64,000 nucleotides of DNA from Nitrospirillum sp034653355 (GCF_034653355.1 NZ_JAYEER010000003.1:1426001-1490000), one strand, 5' to 3'; counted from the first letter of the stretch, positions 33,457 to 41,454 are shown. Numbers and translations are program-made. The notes: generated by a model not told the origin, from the sequence alone.

Positions 33457-33913
33457 TTGTCACCTCATAGCTTAGGACGCGGTAAGCCTGCGTCTTGATG
33501 TCGGGGTACAGTGTCAGGTCGACGGTGCATGCCCCATGGCGGTAAAGCCATTCCTTCCCAGGGGAAAGATCCTGCTGGGAAGAAGGGGGACCCATCAGGG
33601 CCTGTAACTGGGATTCGTCCATACCCACCAGATCGATGTCGGACGACCCGAGCGCGGCGGTGTTGGCCGCCGGTGTCGTCTGAGATGGGGTGGGGGAGGG
33701 GGGCGTGCGTCGTGCGGCCGCCACGCGGGCGGCGTCAGCTGTCCCGGTGGCGGGGGCCGCCGGGGCCTTGGCGCGGGTCGGGGCCGGTCGGGTGACCGCG
33801 ATCTTCTGGGGGGCGGGCTTGGCCTGCTCCCAGGGCGGCAACCAGGCGGTGCAGCCCGACAGCAGCGTCAGCCCCACGAGGCCTGCCCGATGCCAAAGTT
33901 TTGCGCACACCAC
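33386..33913 (-). CDS. Putative lipoprotein of the two-component operon
   Basis: A 175-residue predicted lipoprotein with signal sequence and lipobox LLSGC (Cys21) at the N-terminus. A Pro/Ala/Thr-rich linker (about residues 30-90) leads to a C-terminal domain with VGMDESQLQALMGPPSSQQD and EWLYRHGACTVDLTLYPD, whose helix-then-strands start resembles SmpA/BamE-like folds. The GTG start at 33913 has GGAGG seven bases upstream. It overlaps the response regulator by 71 bp, so it may be an envelope sensor or accessory for the kinase. That role is inferred from operon position. Confidence 0.7.
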   Translation of the reverse strand: MVCAKLWHRAGLVGLTLLSGCTAWLPPWEQAKPAPQKIAVTRPAPTRAKAPAAPATGTADAARVAAARRTPPSPTPSQTTPAANTAALGSSDIDLVGMDESQLQALMGPPSSQQDLSPGKEWLYRHGACTVDLTLYPDIKTQAYRVLSYEVTSDNDIGDRKRYCLADLRSVAQAK

Positions 33914-33922
33914 AAAAAACCT

Positions 33923-34066
33923 CCATAAGGGACGACCTCCGTCGGCCCGCCCCCCGGCTGCGAAGCCAAGGGGCCGGTCACGCGCATCTATGGGGTGGTC
34001 CCTCCCGGGGAGCCTGCCTTCGAAGGCGTGGTCCCCGGTAGGTTGGGGCCGCCGCCTTTTTTATGG
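33923..34066 (+). ncRNA. Structured RNA candidate, 6S-RNA-like
   Basis: A 144-nt segment bounded by CCATAA (33923-33928) and TTATGG (34061-34066), which can pair. Inside, CGGCCC can pair with GGGCCG, and two hairpins form: GGCT-GCGA-AGCC inside a C-rich/G-rich stem, and CCGGGGA/TCCCCGG enclosing GCCT-TCGA-AGGC. On the + strand it ends in six T (34057-34062), and GGTCCCTCCCGGGGAGCCT recalls the conserved 3' core of 6S RNA (E. coli GGUCCGUCCGAGAAGCCU). On the - strand the TTATGG arm touches the GGAGG site of the lipoprotein gene, so a cis-regulatory leader is the alternative. I cannot run a covariance model. Confidence 0.42.
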
Positions 34067-34648
34067 TTAAGAAGTCGTCCGCCCCTGTAAGTCGCACGGG
34101 ATCATGGCATCACCATGGCGTGGGCCGGCCGCTTATTCCCTACCGAAAGGCACTGGGTTGGACAGAGCTGCTTGGTTTGGTCGATACCGATTGAGCAAGT
34201 GGTGATTACATACAATTTAACATAAAGGCAATCTATCAAACGGATTGGTGCCGTTTGCAAGCACGGGAACAATGCCTTGCAGTGGCGTGTGGCCGCCATT
34301 GGGCATTTGGCGAACACAGTTTCGTCACATGGCGCGGGTGGCATATGTCTATTGCAGTGCGGTATATGACTAAAACCCGCCTATGTCCCCAGTGGTGCGT
34401 GGAATCGGTATAAAATGGCAGGATATTTGCTGTCCGAGGTATATCGGATGCTACTTCTCTTTGTGCCGTTTTGGTCTTGCGAGACTGTACATGTCGGTGA
34501 ATTCTGATACGGCACCGCCGAAAGAGACCTGCCACCCTATTCCCCCATAGGTTTAGCGCTCCTTAAGCTGGAACTTCCCAAAGGGCCAGGAAATTCAGGC
34601 TTCAACAGGAGCGGCGGCGGGACACGTTGTTCTTCAGCGAGGTAAATC
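34067..34648. other. Non-coding AT-richer gap
   Basis: This 582-bp stretch between the structured RNA candidate and the beta-helix gene is clearly richer in A+T than its surroundings. Short open frames exist but have neither ribosome sites nor recognisable proteins. A TATAAAAT at about 34410 resembles a -10 without a convincing -35. The last 20 bases contain AGCGAGGTAA, the probable ribosome site of the next gene. I see no repeat or tRNA. Confidence 0.4.
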
Positions 34649-35875
34649 ATGGATCGCCGACACTTGATCGCGGCCGGTGCCGCGCTGCCCTTCGGCTTGT
34701 CCGCGGTGGCCGCCGCGCGCGCGGACGCGACACCGGCCCCCGATGAGGGCGAGGGGTCAGTCCAGGTGGCGCAGACCGCCACGGCCAAGGCAACCCCCAC
34801 CATCTATGACTACGGCGCCGTTGGTGACGGCGTCACCGACGACAGCGCCGCCTTTTCCAAGGCCCTGGCGGCGGCGGCCACCAAGGGCCTGATGGTCATC
34901 GTGCCGGCCGGCACCTACGCCATCGCCAAGACCATCTCCTTCGTGTCCACCCAGGACGCGGGCAAGCCTTGGGGCCTGCAGGCGCAGGGCGCCACGCTGG
35001 TGTCCACCATCACCAACGGCACCGACATCATGAGCCTGCAGGCGGTCAACACCGTCCGCTACTTCCGCATCCTGGGCGCCATGAAAATCCTGGGCAGCGG
35101 CAGGGACGGCAATGGGTTGCGCATCATCGCCTACGGCAGTTCCTATTTCTTCTACAACGTCACGCTGGATGGGTTGTGCATCGAGGGCGCGGGCCTGAAC
35201 GGCCTGCTGTTCGAGGGCAATGTCTTCGAATCCCTGCTGGTCGGCTGCTTCTTCCAGGACTGCAAGCAGAACGGCGCCGTCTTCGCCCAATCCAAGGGCG
35301 GTGTCTGTTCCGCCATCACCGTGGTGGGCTGCTTCTTCGCCCAGAACACCAAGTGCGGCATGATGGCCACCAACTTCAATTCAACATACGGCGGCACCAC
35401 CGACGTGCGGATCTTCGGCGGCTACTGCCGCGACAACGGCAGCTACGGCTTCTACTACAACAACGGCACCTCCAGCGGTGCTGCCATCGAGCAGGTGGGC
35501 TTCGAGAACAATTGCCGGTCGCTGTCGCCGGGCGACCCCAACGGCGCCCATGTCTACGGCCTGGTGCAGATGCGGCTGCGCAACTGCACCGGCTACAACG
35601 AGGGCGGCGGCGCCACCTATATGGTGCGGGGCTGGTTCAGCAACCTGACGGTGCTGGACAACTGCGACCAGTCGTCTGGCGGGGCCATGGCCACCACGGG
35701 CAAATCCCGGCTGGCCCAGGTGAACGGCAACGCCGCCGGCCATGTGCTGATGCGCCAGTCCGGCGGCGGCTTCGACATGGTCAGCGGCACCGGCTGCACT
35801 TGGGCGGCCGAGAATTGCTACGGCACGTCACCCGTCGGCACGCTGAGCCTGAAGACCACGGTGACCTCCGGCTGA
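34649..35875 (+). CDS. Exported right-handed beta-helix protein (pectate-lyase-like fold)
   Basis: A 408-residue secreted protein. The N-terminus MDRRHLIAAGAALPFGLSAV has twin arginines before a hydrophobic core and AARA, so Tat export is possible. The mature part begins with the Pectate_lyase_3 / GH28-type signature YDYGAVGDGVTDDSAAFSKAL, followed by successive Gly/Asn-rich coils (GNVFESLLVGCFFQDCKQNG, GGYCRDNGSYGFYYNNG) of a beta-helix. Such proteins cleave or remodel acidic polysaccharides, or act as phage-tail-like depolymerases. Location at the end of the exopolysaccharide locus suggests action on the organism's own polymer. No catalytic residue can be assigned by eye. Confidence 0.78.
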   Translation: MDRRHLIAAGAALPFGLSAVAAARADATPAPDEGEGSVQVAQTATAKATPTIYDYGAVGDGVTDDSAAFSKALAAAATKGLMVIVPAGTYAIAKTISFVSTQDAGKPWGLQAQGATLVSTITNGTDIMSLQAVNTVRYFRILGAMKILGSGRDGNGLRIIAYGSSYFFYNVTLDGLCIEGAGLNGLLFEGNVFESLLVGCFFQDCKQNGAVFAQSKGGVCSAITVVGCFFAQNTKCGMMATNFNSTYGGTTDVRIFGGYCRDNGSYGFYYNNGTSSGAAIEQVGFENNCRSLSPGDPNGAHVYGLVQMRLRNCTGYNEGGGATYMVRGWFSNLTVLDNCDQSSGGAMATTGKSRLAQVNGNAAGHVLMRQSGGGFDMVSGTGCTWAAENCYGTSPVGTLSLKTTVTSG

Positions 35876-35960
35876 GGTGCTTAGCCGGATTCCGGTTAAG
35901 CTGGATGGACCGGAGGGATCGTCGCCCGCCGGTCCGGTGCCGCGCCTCACCGGGGGGCCA

Positions 35961-36758
35961 TCACCAGGGCAAGGCGCCCGCGTCGTTGAAAAAGCCGCCG
36001 GTCGGCCCATCGGCCGGCAGCAGCGCCAGGCGAATGGGCGTCGCCGCCCCTTGCGCCGGTGTGCGCGGCCCGCTGTGGCGGTTGAGGTCGGTGGCGCAGT
36101 GGCCGGGGCAGGCGCTGTTCACCTTGATGGACGTGTCCTTCAGCGCCTTGGCCAACTGCGCCGTGACGCCGTTCAGCGCCGCCTTGGATGACGCATAGGC
36201 CGGGACGGCCAGCCCGGCGTACGGGTGCTGGGGATCGCTCATATTGGTCAGCGAGCCCAGGCCGCTGGAAACGTTGACGATGCGGCCGGCGGGCGCTTGG
36301 CGCAGCAGCGGCAGCATGGCCTGGGTCACGGCGACGGGGCCGAAGACGTTGGTTTCATAGACGCGGCGCATCACCTCCACGTCCACCAGGGGCTTGCCCT
36401 CGCGCGCGGCGTCGGCCTCTTCCCGCGCGGCGATGCCCGCGTTGTTCACCAGGATGTCCAGCCGGCCGAAGCGCTGGGCGATACGTCCCGCCGCGTCCAG
36501 GGCGGAGGCCGCGTCGGTCACGTCCAGGGTCAGGGCGTAGGCATGCAGGCCTTCCTGCGTCAGGTGGCCGGCGGCGTCGCGGCCCAGCGCCTCGTCGCGG
36601 CAACCCAGCAGCACGGTTATGCCCTGGCGCCCCAGGCCCCGGGCGATCTCCAGCCCGATGCCCTTGTTGGCGCCGGTGATGAGGGCCACGCGCGAATCGG
36701 GGGAAGGGAATTTGCCATGATCATTCTCCAATCCGGAAATGGGGCGCCCGTGCGCCAC
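35961..36758 (-). CDS. Short-chain dehydrogenase, N-terminus possibly frameshifted
   Basis: A classical SDR of about 250 residues, with VALITGANKGIGLEIARGLG for NADP(H), NNAG, the catalytic Ser in VSSGLGS, and Tyr-x3-Lys in YASSK. The drawn GTG start gives an unlikely N-terminus. An ATG at 36716-36718 in another frame has GGAGA at ideal spacing, and one extra C in the C5 run (36699-36703) would give MANSLPPDSRVALITG, a normal start. So a one-base error or frameshift is likely. The gene is divergent from an XRE regulator, a common pairing in which the regulator controls the SDR. Substrate is unknown. Confidence 0.85.
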   Translation of the reverse strand: MAHGRPISGLENDHGKFPSPDSRVALITGANKGIGLEIARGLGRQGITVLLGCRDEALGRDAAGHLTQEGLHAYALTLDVTDAASALDAAGRIAQRFGRLDILVNNAGIAAREEADAAREGKPLVDVEVMRRVYETNVFGPVAVTQAMLPLLRQAPAGRIVNVSSGLGSLTNMSDPQHPYAGLAVPAYASSKAALNGVTAQLAKALKDTSIKVNSACPGHCATDLNRHSGPRTPAQGAATPIRLALLPADGPTGGFFNDAGALPW

Positions 36759-36788
36759 CCAGTCTGGACCGGAGAATGACGGGTGCTG

Positions 36789-36817
36789 TATCCTATAAGA
36801 AGAATTTAGTTATCCTA
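36789..36817. promoter_or_regulatory. Direct repeats TATCCTA, 22 bp apart
   Basis: TATCCTA occurs at 36789-36795 and 36811-36817, two helical turns apart, in the short AT-rich gap between the divergent SDR and XRE genes. This spacing suits two dimers or subunits of one regulator on the same DNA face. The XRE protein is the obvious candidate. Confidence 0.45.
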
Positions 36818-36836
36818 CTATTGAGACTATCAGCCT

Positions 36837-37736
36837 ATGAACAGCCCCTCACCGCCTGGTGTTTCCGCCAACGGCGGCAACCTGGCGTTCGCCGCTTTCC
36901 TGCGTGACCGGCGCCGGCATCTGGATCCGGCCTCGGTCGGCCTGCCCGCGGGTCGGCGGCGGCGCACCCCCGGCCTGCGGCGGGAGGAGGTGGCGCAGTT
37001 GGCCGACATCGGCACCGCCTGGTATACGGCGCTGGAGCAGGGGCGGGACGTGCGCCCGTCCGACCAGGTGCTGGCCAACCTGGCACGCGCCCTGCGCCTG
37101 ACGGCGGTGGAGCGGGACCATCTGTTCACCCTGGCTGGCCGCCGCCCCCCAGCGCGGCTGGAGGACACGGGCGATGGGGTGGACGCGCAGTCATTGGCGC
37201 TGTTGCGCCGCCTGGAGCCGGATCCGGCCTATATCGTGGATGCGCGTTGGGATGTGCTGGCCTGGAACCAAGGGGCGGCGGATCTGTTCCGCTTCGACAC
37301 CGAGGCACCAGCCTATGGGCGCAACATGCTGTGGCGCTACTTCACCCGCTCGCCCACGCCGGAGGAACGGGTGGACTGGAACGCCACCGCCCGCGCGCTG
37401 GCCTCCATCTTCCGGGGGCAGAGTGCCGCCCATGCCAACGATCCGCGATTCCGGACCCTGATCGACGACCTGCTGGCGGCCAGCGACACCTTCCGCCGGG
37501 TGTGGCCGGGGCAGGAGGTGCGGGCCCTGTGCGCGGGGCGAAAATGGGTGAACCATCCGGTGCGGGGCCGGCAGGAATACGACTTCGTGCCCCTGTTGCT
37601 GCCGTCCATGCCCGGGGCGTCGCTGATGGTCTATCTGGTGCGCCCGGCGGCGGCGGACGACGGGACGGGTGAAGGGGGACGCGGCACGGGCCGCACCCCC
37701 CTTCCCGGGGCCGTCACAAAGCCGATCAGCCCTTAA
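36837..37736 (+). CDS. XRE-family regulator with MmyB-like ligand domain
   Basis: A 299-residue regulator. The N-terminal helix-turn-helix (about residues 17-90) has FLRDRRRHLDPASVGL, RRRTPGLRREEVAQLADIGT and YTALEQGRDVRPS, the signature of the MmyB/HTH_31 group. The C-terminal domain (PDPAYIVDARWDVLAWNQGA, then RYFTRSPTPEERVDWNATAR) is the MmyB-like ligand-binding domain, thought to bind small lipophilic molecules. The last 25 residues are Gly/Pro-rich. It is divergent from an SDR gene, with direct repeats in the gap as candidate sites. Function as the local regulator of the SDR is inferred. Confidence 0.9.
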   Translation: MNSPSPPGVSANGGNLAFAAFLRDRRRHLDPASVGLPAGRRRRTPGLRREEVAQLADIGTAWYTALEQGRDVRPSDQVLANLARALRLTAVERDHLFTLAGRRPPARLEDTGDGVDAQSLALLRRLEPDPAYIVDARWDVLAWNQGAADLFRFDTEAPAYGRNMLWRYFTRSPTPEERVDWNATARALASIFRGQSAAHANDPRFRTLIDDLLAASDTFRRVWPGQEVRALCAGRKWVNHPVRGRQEYDFVPLLLPSMPGASLMVYLVRPAAADDGTGEGGRGTGRTPLPGAVTKPISP

Positions 37737-38793
37737 CGAACGCCAGCAGGTCGGCGTTTATGATGTCGGCGTGGGTCGTGGCCATGCCGTGCGGCAGGCC
37801 CTTGTAGACCTTCAGGGCGCCATTCTTCACCAGCTTGATGGCCAGATGCGCAGAGTCCGCGATTGGCACGATCTGGTCATCGTCGCCGTGCATGATCAGC
37901 ACGGGCACGTCGATCTTCTTCAAATCCTCGGTGAAGTCGGTTTCCGAGAAGGCCTTGATGCAGTCGTAATGGGCCTTGATGCCGCCCATCATGCCCTGAC
38001 GCCACCAATTGTCGATCACCCCCTCGGACACCTTGGCGCCGGCGCGGTTGAAGCCGTAGAAGGGGCCGGCCGGAATGTCCCGGTAGAACTGGGCGCGGTT
38101 GGCCACCAACTGGGTGCGGAAGCCGTCGAACACCTCCAGCGGCAGGCCGCCCGGGTTCTTGTCGGACTTCACCATGATGGGCGGCACCGCGCCGACCAGC
38201 ACGGCCTTGGCGACGCGGCCCCTTTCGGCGCGGGCCACATAGTGCGCCACCTCGCCGCCGCCGGTCGAATGGCCGATGTGGACGGCGTTCTTTAGGTCCA
38301 GCGCGGCGGCCAGGGCGATGACGTCGGCCGCGTAGGTGTCCATCTCGTTGCCGGTGTCGGTCTGGGTGGATCGGCCGTGGCCGCGGCGGTCATGGGCGAT
38401 GACGCGATAGCCATGCGCCAGGAAGAACATCATCTGGTTGTCCCAGTCGTCGGCGCTCAGCGGCCAGCCGTGATGGAAGACGATCGGCTGCGCCGTCTTG
38501 GGGCCCCAGTCCTTGTAGAAAATCTGGACGCCGTCCTTGGTGGTGATGAAGTTCATGGCGTGGGTTCCTTTGTCGGCCGCGTGCGGGCCGGTGGCGGGGG
38601 AAGCGGTTTCAGTGGGGGCGGCCAGGGCCGTCGCGGCGCCCGCGGGCAGGATGGCCAGCGCCGCAAGGGCGCCGCCGCCCACCAGCACGGCGCGACGGCC
38701 GGCGTCCGGCCGGCCATCCGCGGCCGGCCGGCCATCCGCGGCCGGCTGGGTATCGCAGGCTGAAGGTTGGGGAATGTCGTCGTTCAGAGTCAT
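37726..38793 (-). CDS. Exported alpha/beta hydrolase (chloroperoxidase-like)
   Basis: A 355-residue alpha/beta hydrolase with an extra N-terminal leader. Residues 35-62 (GRRAVLVGGGALAALAILPA) look like a Tat-type signal. The catalytic domain starts near MNFITTKDGVQIFYKDWGPK, where cytoplasmic relatives usually begin. It contains HHGWPLSADDWDNQM, the nucleophile elbow GHSTGGGEV, the acid in HGDDDQIVP and the His in PHGMATTH, as in non-haem chloroperoxidases/esterases. The ATG at 38793 has AGGG upstream. An 18-nt tandem repeat lies in the leader. Its stop overlaps the XRE gene end convergently by 11 bp. The natural substrate is unknown. Confidence 0.86.
   Translation of the reverse strand: MTLNDDIPQPSACDTQPAADGRPAADGRPDAGRRAVLVGGGALAALAILPAGAATALAAPTETASPATGPHAADKGTHAMNFITTKDGVQIFYKDWGPKTAQPIVFHHGWPLSADDWDNQMMFFLAHGYRVIAHDRRGHGRSTQTDTGNEMDTYAADVIALAAALDLKNAVHIGHSTGGGEVAHYVARAERGRVAKAVLVGAVPPIMVKSDKNPGGLPLEVFDGFRTQLVANRAQFYRDIPAGPFYGFNRAGAKVSEGVIDNWWRQGMMGGIKAHYDCIKAFSETDFTEDLKKIDVPVLIMHGDDDQIVPIADSAHLAIKLVKNGALKVYKGLPHGMATTHADIINADLLAFVKG
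38706..38741. repeat. 18-bp tandem repeat in the hydrolase leader
   Basis: Two exact copies of an 18-bp unit (38706-38723 and 38724-38741) plus a partial third encode PAADGR-PAADGR-P in the hydrolase's N-terminal leader. The unit is all G/C except AT, so copy number could vary by slippage without changing frame. Confidence 0.7.
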
Positions 38794-38957
38794 GACCCTG
38801 CTGTTCCTTGAAGTGTTCGGAACCGGGACCGGGCCCCCGGCGGCGCCCAAGGTAGGGGCGACCGGGGGCCGGTGACTTGCAGGGTTGAACGCGATTTGGC
38901 GGTTTGTGCGCTGAAATGATGAACCGGCCGAAGGAAAAGCGGGCCGGAACAAGGGCA

Positions 38958-39419
38958 TCAGTCCTTGGCGATGGTCTCGGCCAGGAACCAGGCGCGCTGT
39001 TCCGCCTCATCGATCCAATTCTCCAGCAGGCTGGCGGAGGCGACGTCGCCCGCCTCGTCACAGACCTCGTGCGCCTCGCGCAAGATGCCGGCCAGGGTGA
39101 CGTTGTCCTCGTGCAGTTCCCGCAGCATGTCCAGGGCGCCCACCTTTTCGGCGTCGTTGTCCTTGATGCGCTGCAGCTTCGAAATCTGACCGATGGACTT
39201 CAGGGTGGTGCCGCCCACCTTGCGCACCCGCTCGGCGATGGCGTCGGTGGTGGCGAAAATCTCGGCCGCCTGATCGTCCAGCAACAGGTGGTACTCGCGG
39301 AAATGCGGGCCGGAAATATGCCAGTGGAAATTTTTGGTTTTCAGGTACAGGGCGAACATGTCGGCCAGCAGCGGCGTCAGCGCGCCCGGGACGCCCTGGA
39401 AATTCGGCTTGGTGCTCAT
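38958..39419 (-). CDS. dps: Dps-like DNA-protection ferritin
   Basis: A 153-residue ferritin-like Dps protein that oxidises and stores iron and can shield DNA under starvation or peroxide. The ferroxidase-site residues lie in KNFHWHISGPHFREYHLLLD (first helix pair) and DDQAAEIFATTDAIAERVRK, with the expected His and Asp/Glu. Length is normal. The ATG at 39419 has GGGAG upstream. It is a single gene between the exported hydrolase and the pirin gene, with no operon partners apparent. DNA binding by a lysine-rich tail is not evident. Confidence 0.88.
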   Translation of the reverse strand: MSTKPNFQGVPGALTPLLADMFALYLKTKNFHWHISGPHFREYHLLLDDQAAEIFATTDAIAERVRKVGGTTLKSIGQISKLQRIKDNDAEKVGALDMLRELHEDNVTLAGILREAHEVCDEAGDVASASLLENWIDEAEQRAWFLAETIAKD

Positions 39420-39667
39420 GGGTCGGAACTCCCGTCTTGGGTCGTGAGGAAGCATGGGGCGTAGCAGCCCGTTCCGCTCCTGTCTTGTAGGGTTGCTCCC
39501 GTCTTGAACGGTTGCGCGACTATCGCCAGGGGCCGCCGGTATTGACGGCCGGCATCAAGCATTTAGGGTGACGCCGCGCCGTTCCAAGCCCGCGGGCTGG
39601 TTCTCGGCCGGGCAATATAGGGCCGAAGGACGGGGTGCCGCTGGCCGCGGCGGCGCCCCGTCTCTCA

Positions 39668-40366
39668 TCAGGCGGCGTCGACCAGCACCACCTCGGCGTC
39701 CTCGACCCCCACCACCTCGATCGTGGTCTGGTCGGTGATGGCGGCGCCGTCACGGGCCTCGATGCGGACGCCGTCGATCTCCACCACGCCCTTGGCCGGA
39801 ACCAGGTAGACATGCCGGCTGGGGTCGACGGTCAGGGTCACCCGCTCACCCGCCTTGACGGTGGCGCCCATGACGCGGGCCTTGGCGCGGATCGGCAGGG
39901 CGCCCTCGTCCCCGGTGAAGCCGCTGGCCAGGGTCACGAACTTGCCGGACCGGTCGGCCTTGGGGAAGGGCTTGGCCCCCCAGGAGGGCGTCCCGCCCCG
40001 CGTCTCCGGCTGGATCCAGATCTGGAAGATCCGGGTGGTCTCATTCTCCAGGTTGTATTCCGAGTGGCGGATGCCGGAACCGGCCGACATCACCTGCACG
40101 TCGCCGGCCTCGGCCCGGCCCTCGTTGCCCTGGCTGTCCTGGTGGGTGATGGCGCCGTCACGGACATAGGTGATGATCTCCATGTCCGCATGCGGGTGCG
40201 GCGGGAAGCCAGACTTGGGCGCGATCTCATCATCGTTCCAGACCCGCAGGCTGCCCCAGCCCATGTTGGCCGGGTCGTAATAACTGGCGAACGAGAAGTG
40301 GTGCTTGGCCTTCAGCCAACCATGGTTGGCGCCACCCAGCTTGGCGAACGGACGACGTTCAATCAT
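39668..40366 (-). CDS. Pirin-family protein
   Basis: A 232-residue bicupin of the pirin family. The metal-binding motif is FPPHPHADMEIITYV, followed by HSEYN further along, giving the usual three His and one Glu ligands. Relatives include quercetin 2,3-dioxygenases and stress regulators. The ATG at 40366 has AAGGAGC upstream; an ATG at 40387 is alternative. It is divergent from a LysR regulator with a dyad in between, so it is probably regulated by it. Such YhhW/YhaK-like pirins are often induced by electrophile or flavonoid stress. Confidence 0.9.
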   Translation of the reverse strand: MIERRPFAKLGGANHGWLKAKHHFSFASYYDPANMGWGSLRVWNDDEIAPKSGFPPHPHADMEIITYVRDGAITHQDSQGNEGRAEAGDVQVMSAGSGIRHSEYNLENETTRIFQIWIQPETRGGTPSWGAKPFPKADRSGKFVTLASGFTGDEGALPIRAKARVMGATVKAGERVTLTVDPSRHVYLVPAKGVVEIDGVRIEARDGAAITDQTTIEVVGVEDAEVVLVDAA

Positions 40367-40456
40367 GACAAAGCTCCTTGCTTTCATCTTTGGCGCGGCG
40401 TCGGTGGGCGCCGCTGACAGGACCTAAGATGGCCCTGGTTGACGCTGGCGAAAATA

Positions 40457-40480
40457 GAAACTATGGAACTTCATAATTTC
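40457..40480. promoter_or_regulatory. LysR-type dyad between pirin and its regulator
   Basis: GAAACTATG (40457-40465) and CATAATTTC (40472-40480) form an imperfect inverted repeat (8 of 9 bases) with a 6-bp spacer, in the AT-rich gap of the divergent pair. This fits the T-N11-A style of LysR sites. Confidence 0.5.
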
Positions 40481-40515
40481 CATTTTTGACATCATGACGC
40501 TGGAGGTCTCGCCCC

Positions 40516-41454
40516 ATGCCCATCCCCGACCTCGAGGCCTGGGCCATCTTCGCCAAGGTGGCGGAGACCGGGTCCTTCGCCGCCGCCGCCAGTGATTTCG
40601 GCGTCTCCAACGCCACGGTCTCCAAGGCGATGAAGCGGCTGGAGGAACGGCTGGGCGAACGGCTGATCCATCGCACCTCCCGCCGGTTCTCGCTGACCGA
40701 GACGGGGCGGGTGCTGGCGGTGCGCGCCGCCCAGATCCTGGCGGAGGGGGAGGCCGTGGAAGCGGAGGCCCAGGCCAAATCCAGCCAGCCGCACGGTCGT
40801 GTGCGCCTGGCCGCCCCCATGTCCTTCGGCGTGCGCCATGTGGCCCCGGCCCTGCCGGATTTCCTGTCGGCCTACCCCGACGTGACGGTGGATCTGCAAC
40901 TGGATGACCGTCTTGTCGATCTGGTGGCGGGTGGGGTGGACGTGGCGCTGCGCATCGCCGAACTGGCGGATTCCAGCCTCATGACCCGGCGTCTTTGCCC
41001 CGTGCGGCGCTGGGTGGTCGGGGCGCCGAGCTATTTCGCCCGCCGCGGCATGCCCGCCCGGCCGCGCGACCTGAAGGACCACGCCTGCCTGGTCTACAGC
41101 TATCTGGCGACCGGGGAGACGTGGCGCTTCATCCATTTGGACGGCACCGAGGAATTGGTACGGGTCAAGGGCCCGTTGAGCGCGACCAACGCCGATGCGC
41201 TGCAGGACGCGCTGCTGGCCGGACTGGGCGTGGCCATGCAGCCGGATTTCCTGGCGTGGGAGGCGGTGCGCGACGGCCGCCTGGTGGTCGCCTGCCCCGA
41301 CTGGGCGCCGCCGCCCCTGGCCATCAACCTGGTGACGCCGGCGGGCGGCCCGCGCGCCGCCAGGGTGGCGGTACTACTGGATTTCCTGGCGCACCGCTTT
41401 ACCGCCGGCTCCGCCCCCTGGACATTGGAACTGGCTGAACGCGGTTCCATCTAA
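40516..41454 (+). CDS. LysR-family transcriptional regulator
   Basis: A 312-residue LysR regulator of normal length. The N-terminal helix-turn-helix reads DLEAWAIFAKVAETGSFAAA, SNATVSKAMKRLEERLGERL and RTSRRFSLTETG. The remaining residues form the two-part ligand-binding domain (GRVRLAAPMSFGVRHVAPAL and LAGLGVAMQPDFLAWEAV). It resembles the group that regulates a divergent oxidoreductase or pirin gene, which is the arrangement here. The ligand is unknown. Confidence 0.92.
   Translation: MPIPDLEAWAIFAKVAETGSFAAAASDFGVSNATVSKAMKRLEERLGERLIHRTSRRFSLTETGRVLAVRAAQILAEGEAVEAEAQAKSSQPHGRVRLAAPMSFGVRHVAPALPDFLSAYPDVTVDLQLDDRLVDLVAGGVDVALRIAELADSSLMTRRLCPVRRWVVGAPSYFARRGMPARPRDLKDHACLVYSYLATGETWRFIHLDGTEELVRVKGPLSATNADALQDALLAGLGVAMQPDFLAWEAVRDGRLVVACPDWAPPPLAINLVTPAGGPRAARVAVLLDFLAHRFTAGSAPWTLELAERGSI

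Noticed and set aside
34102..34535. Two open frames of 80-99 codons on the minus strand
   Set aside because: No ribosome sites, no recognisable protein sequence, and they overlap each other in an AT-richer gap.
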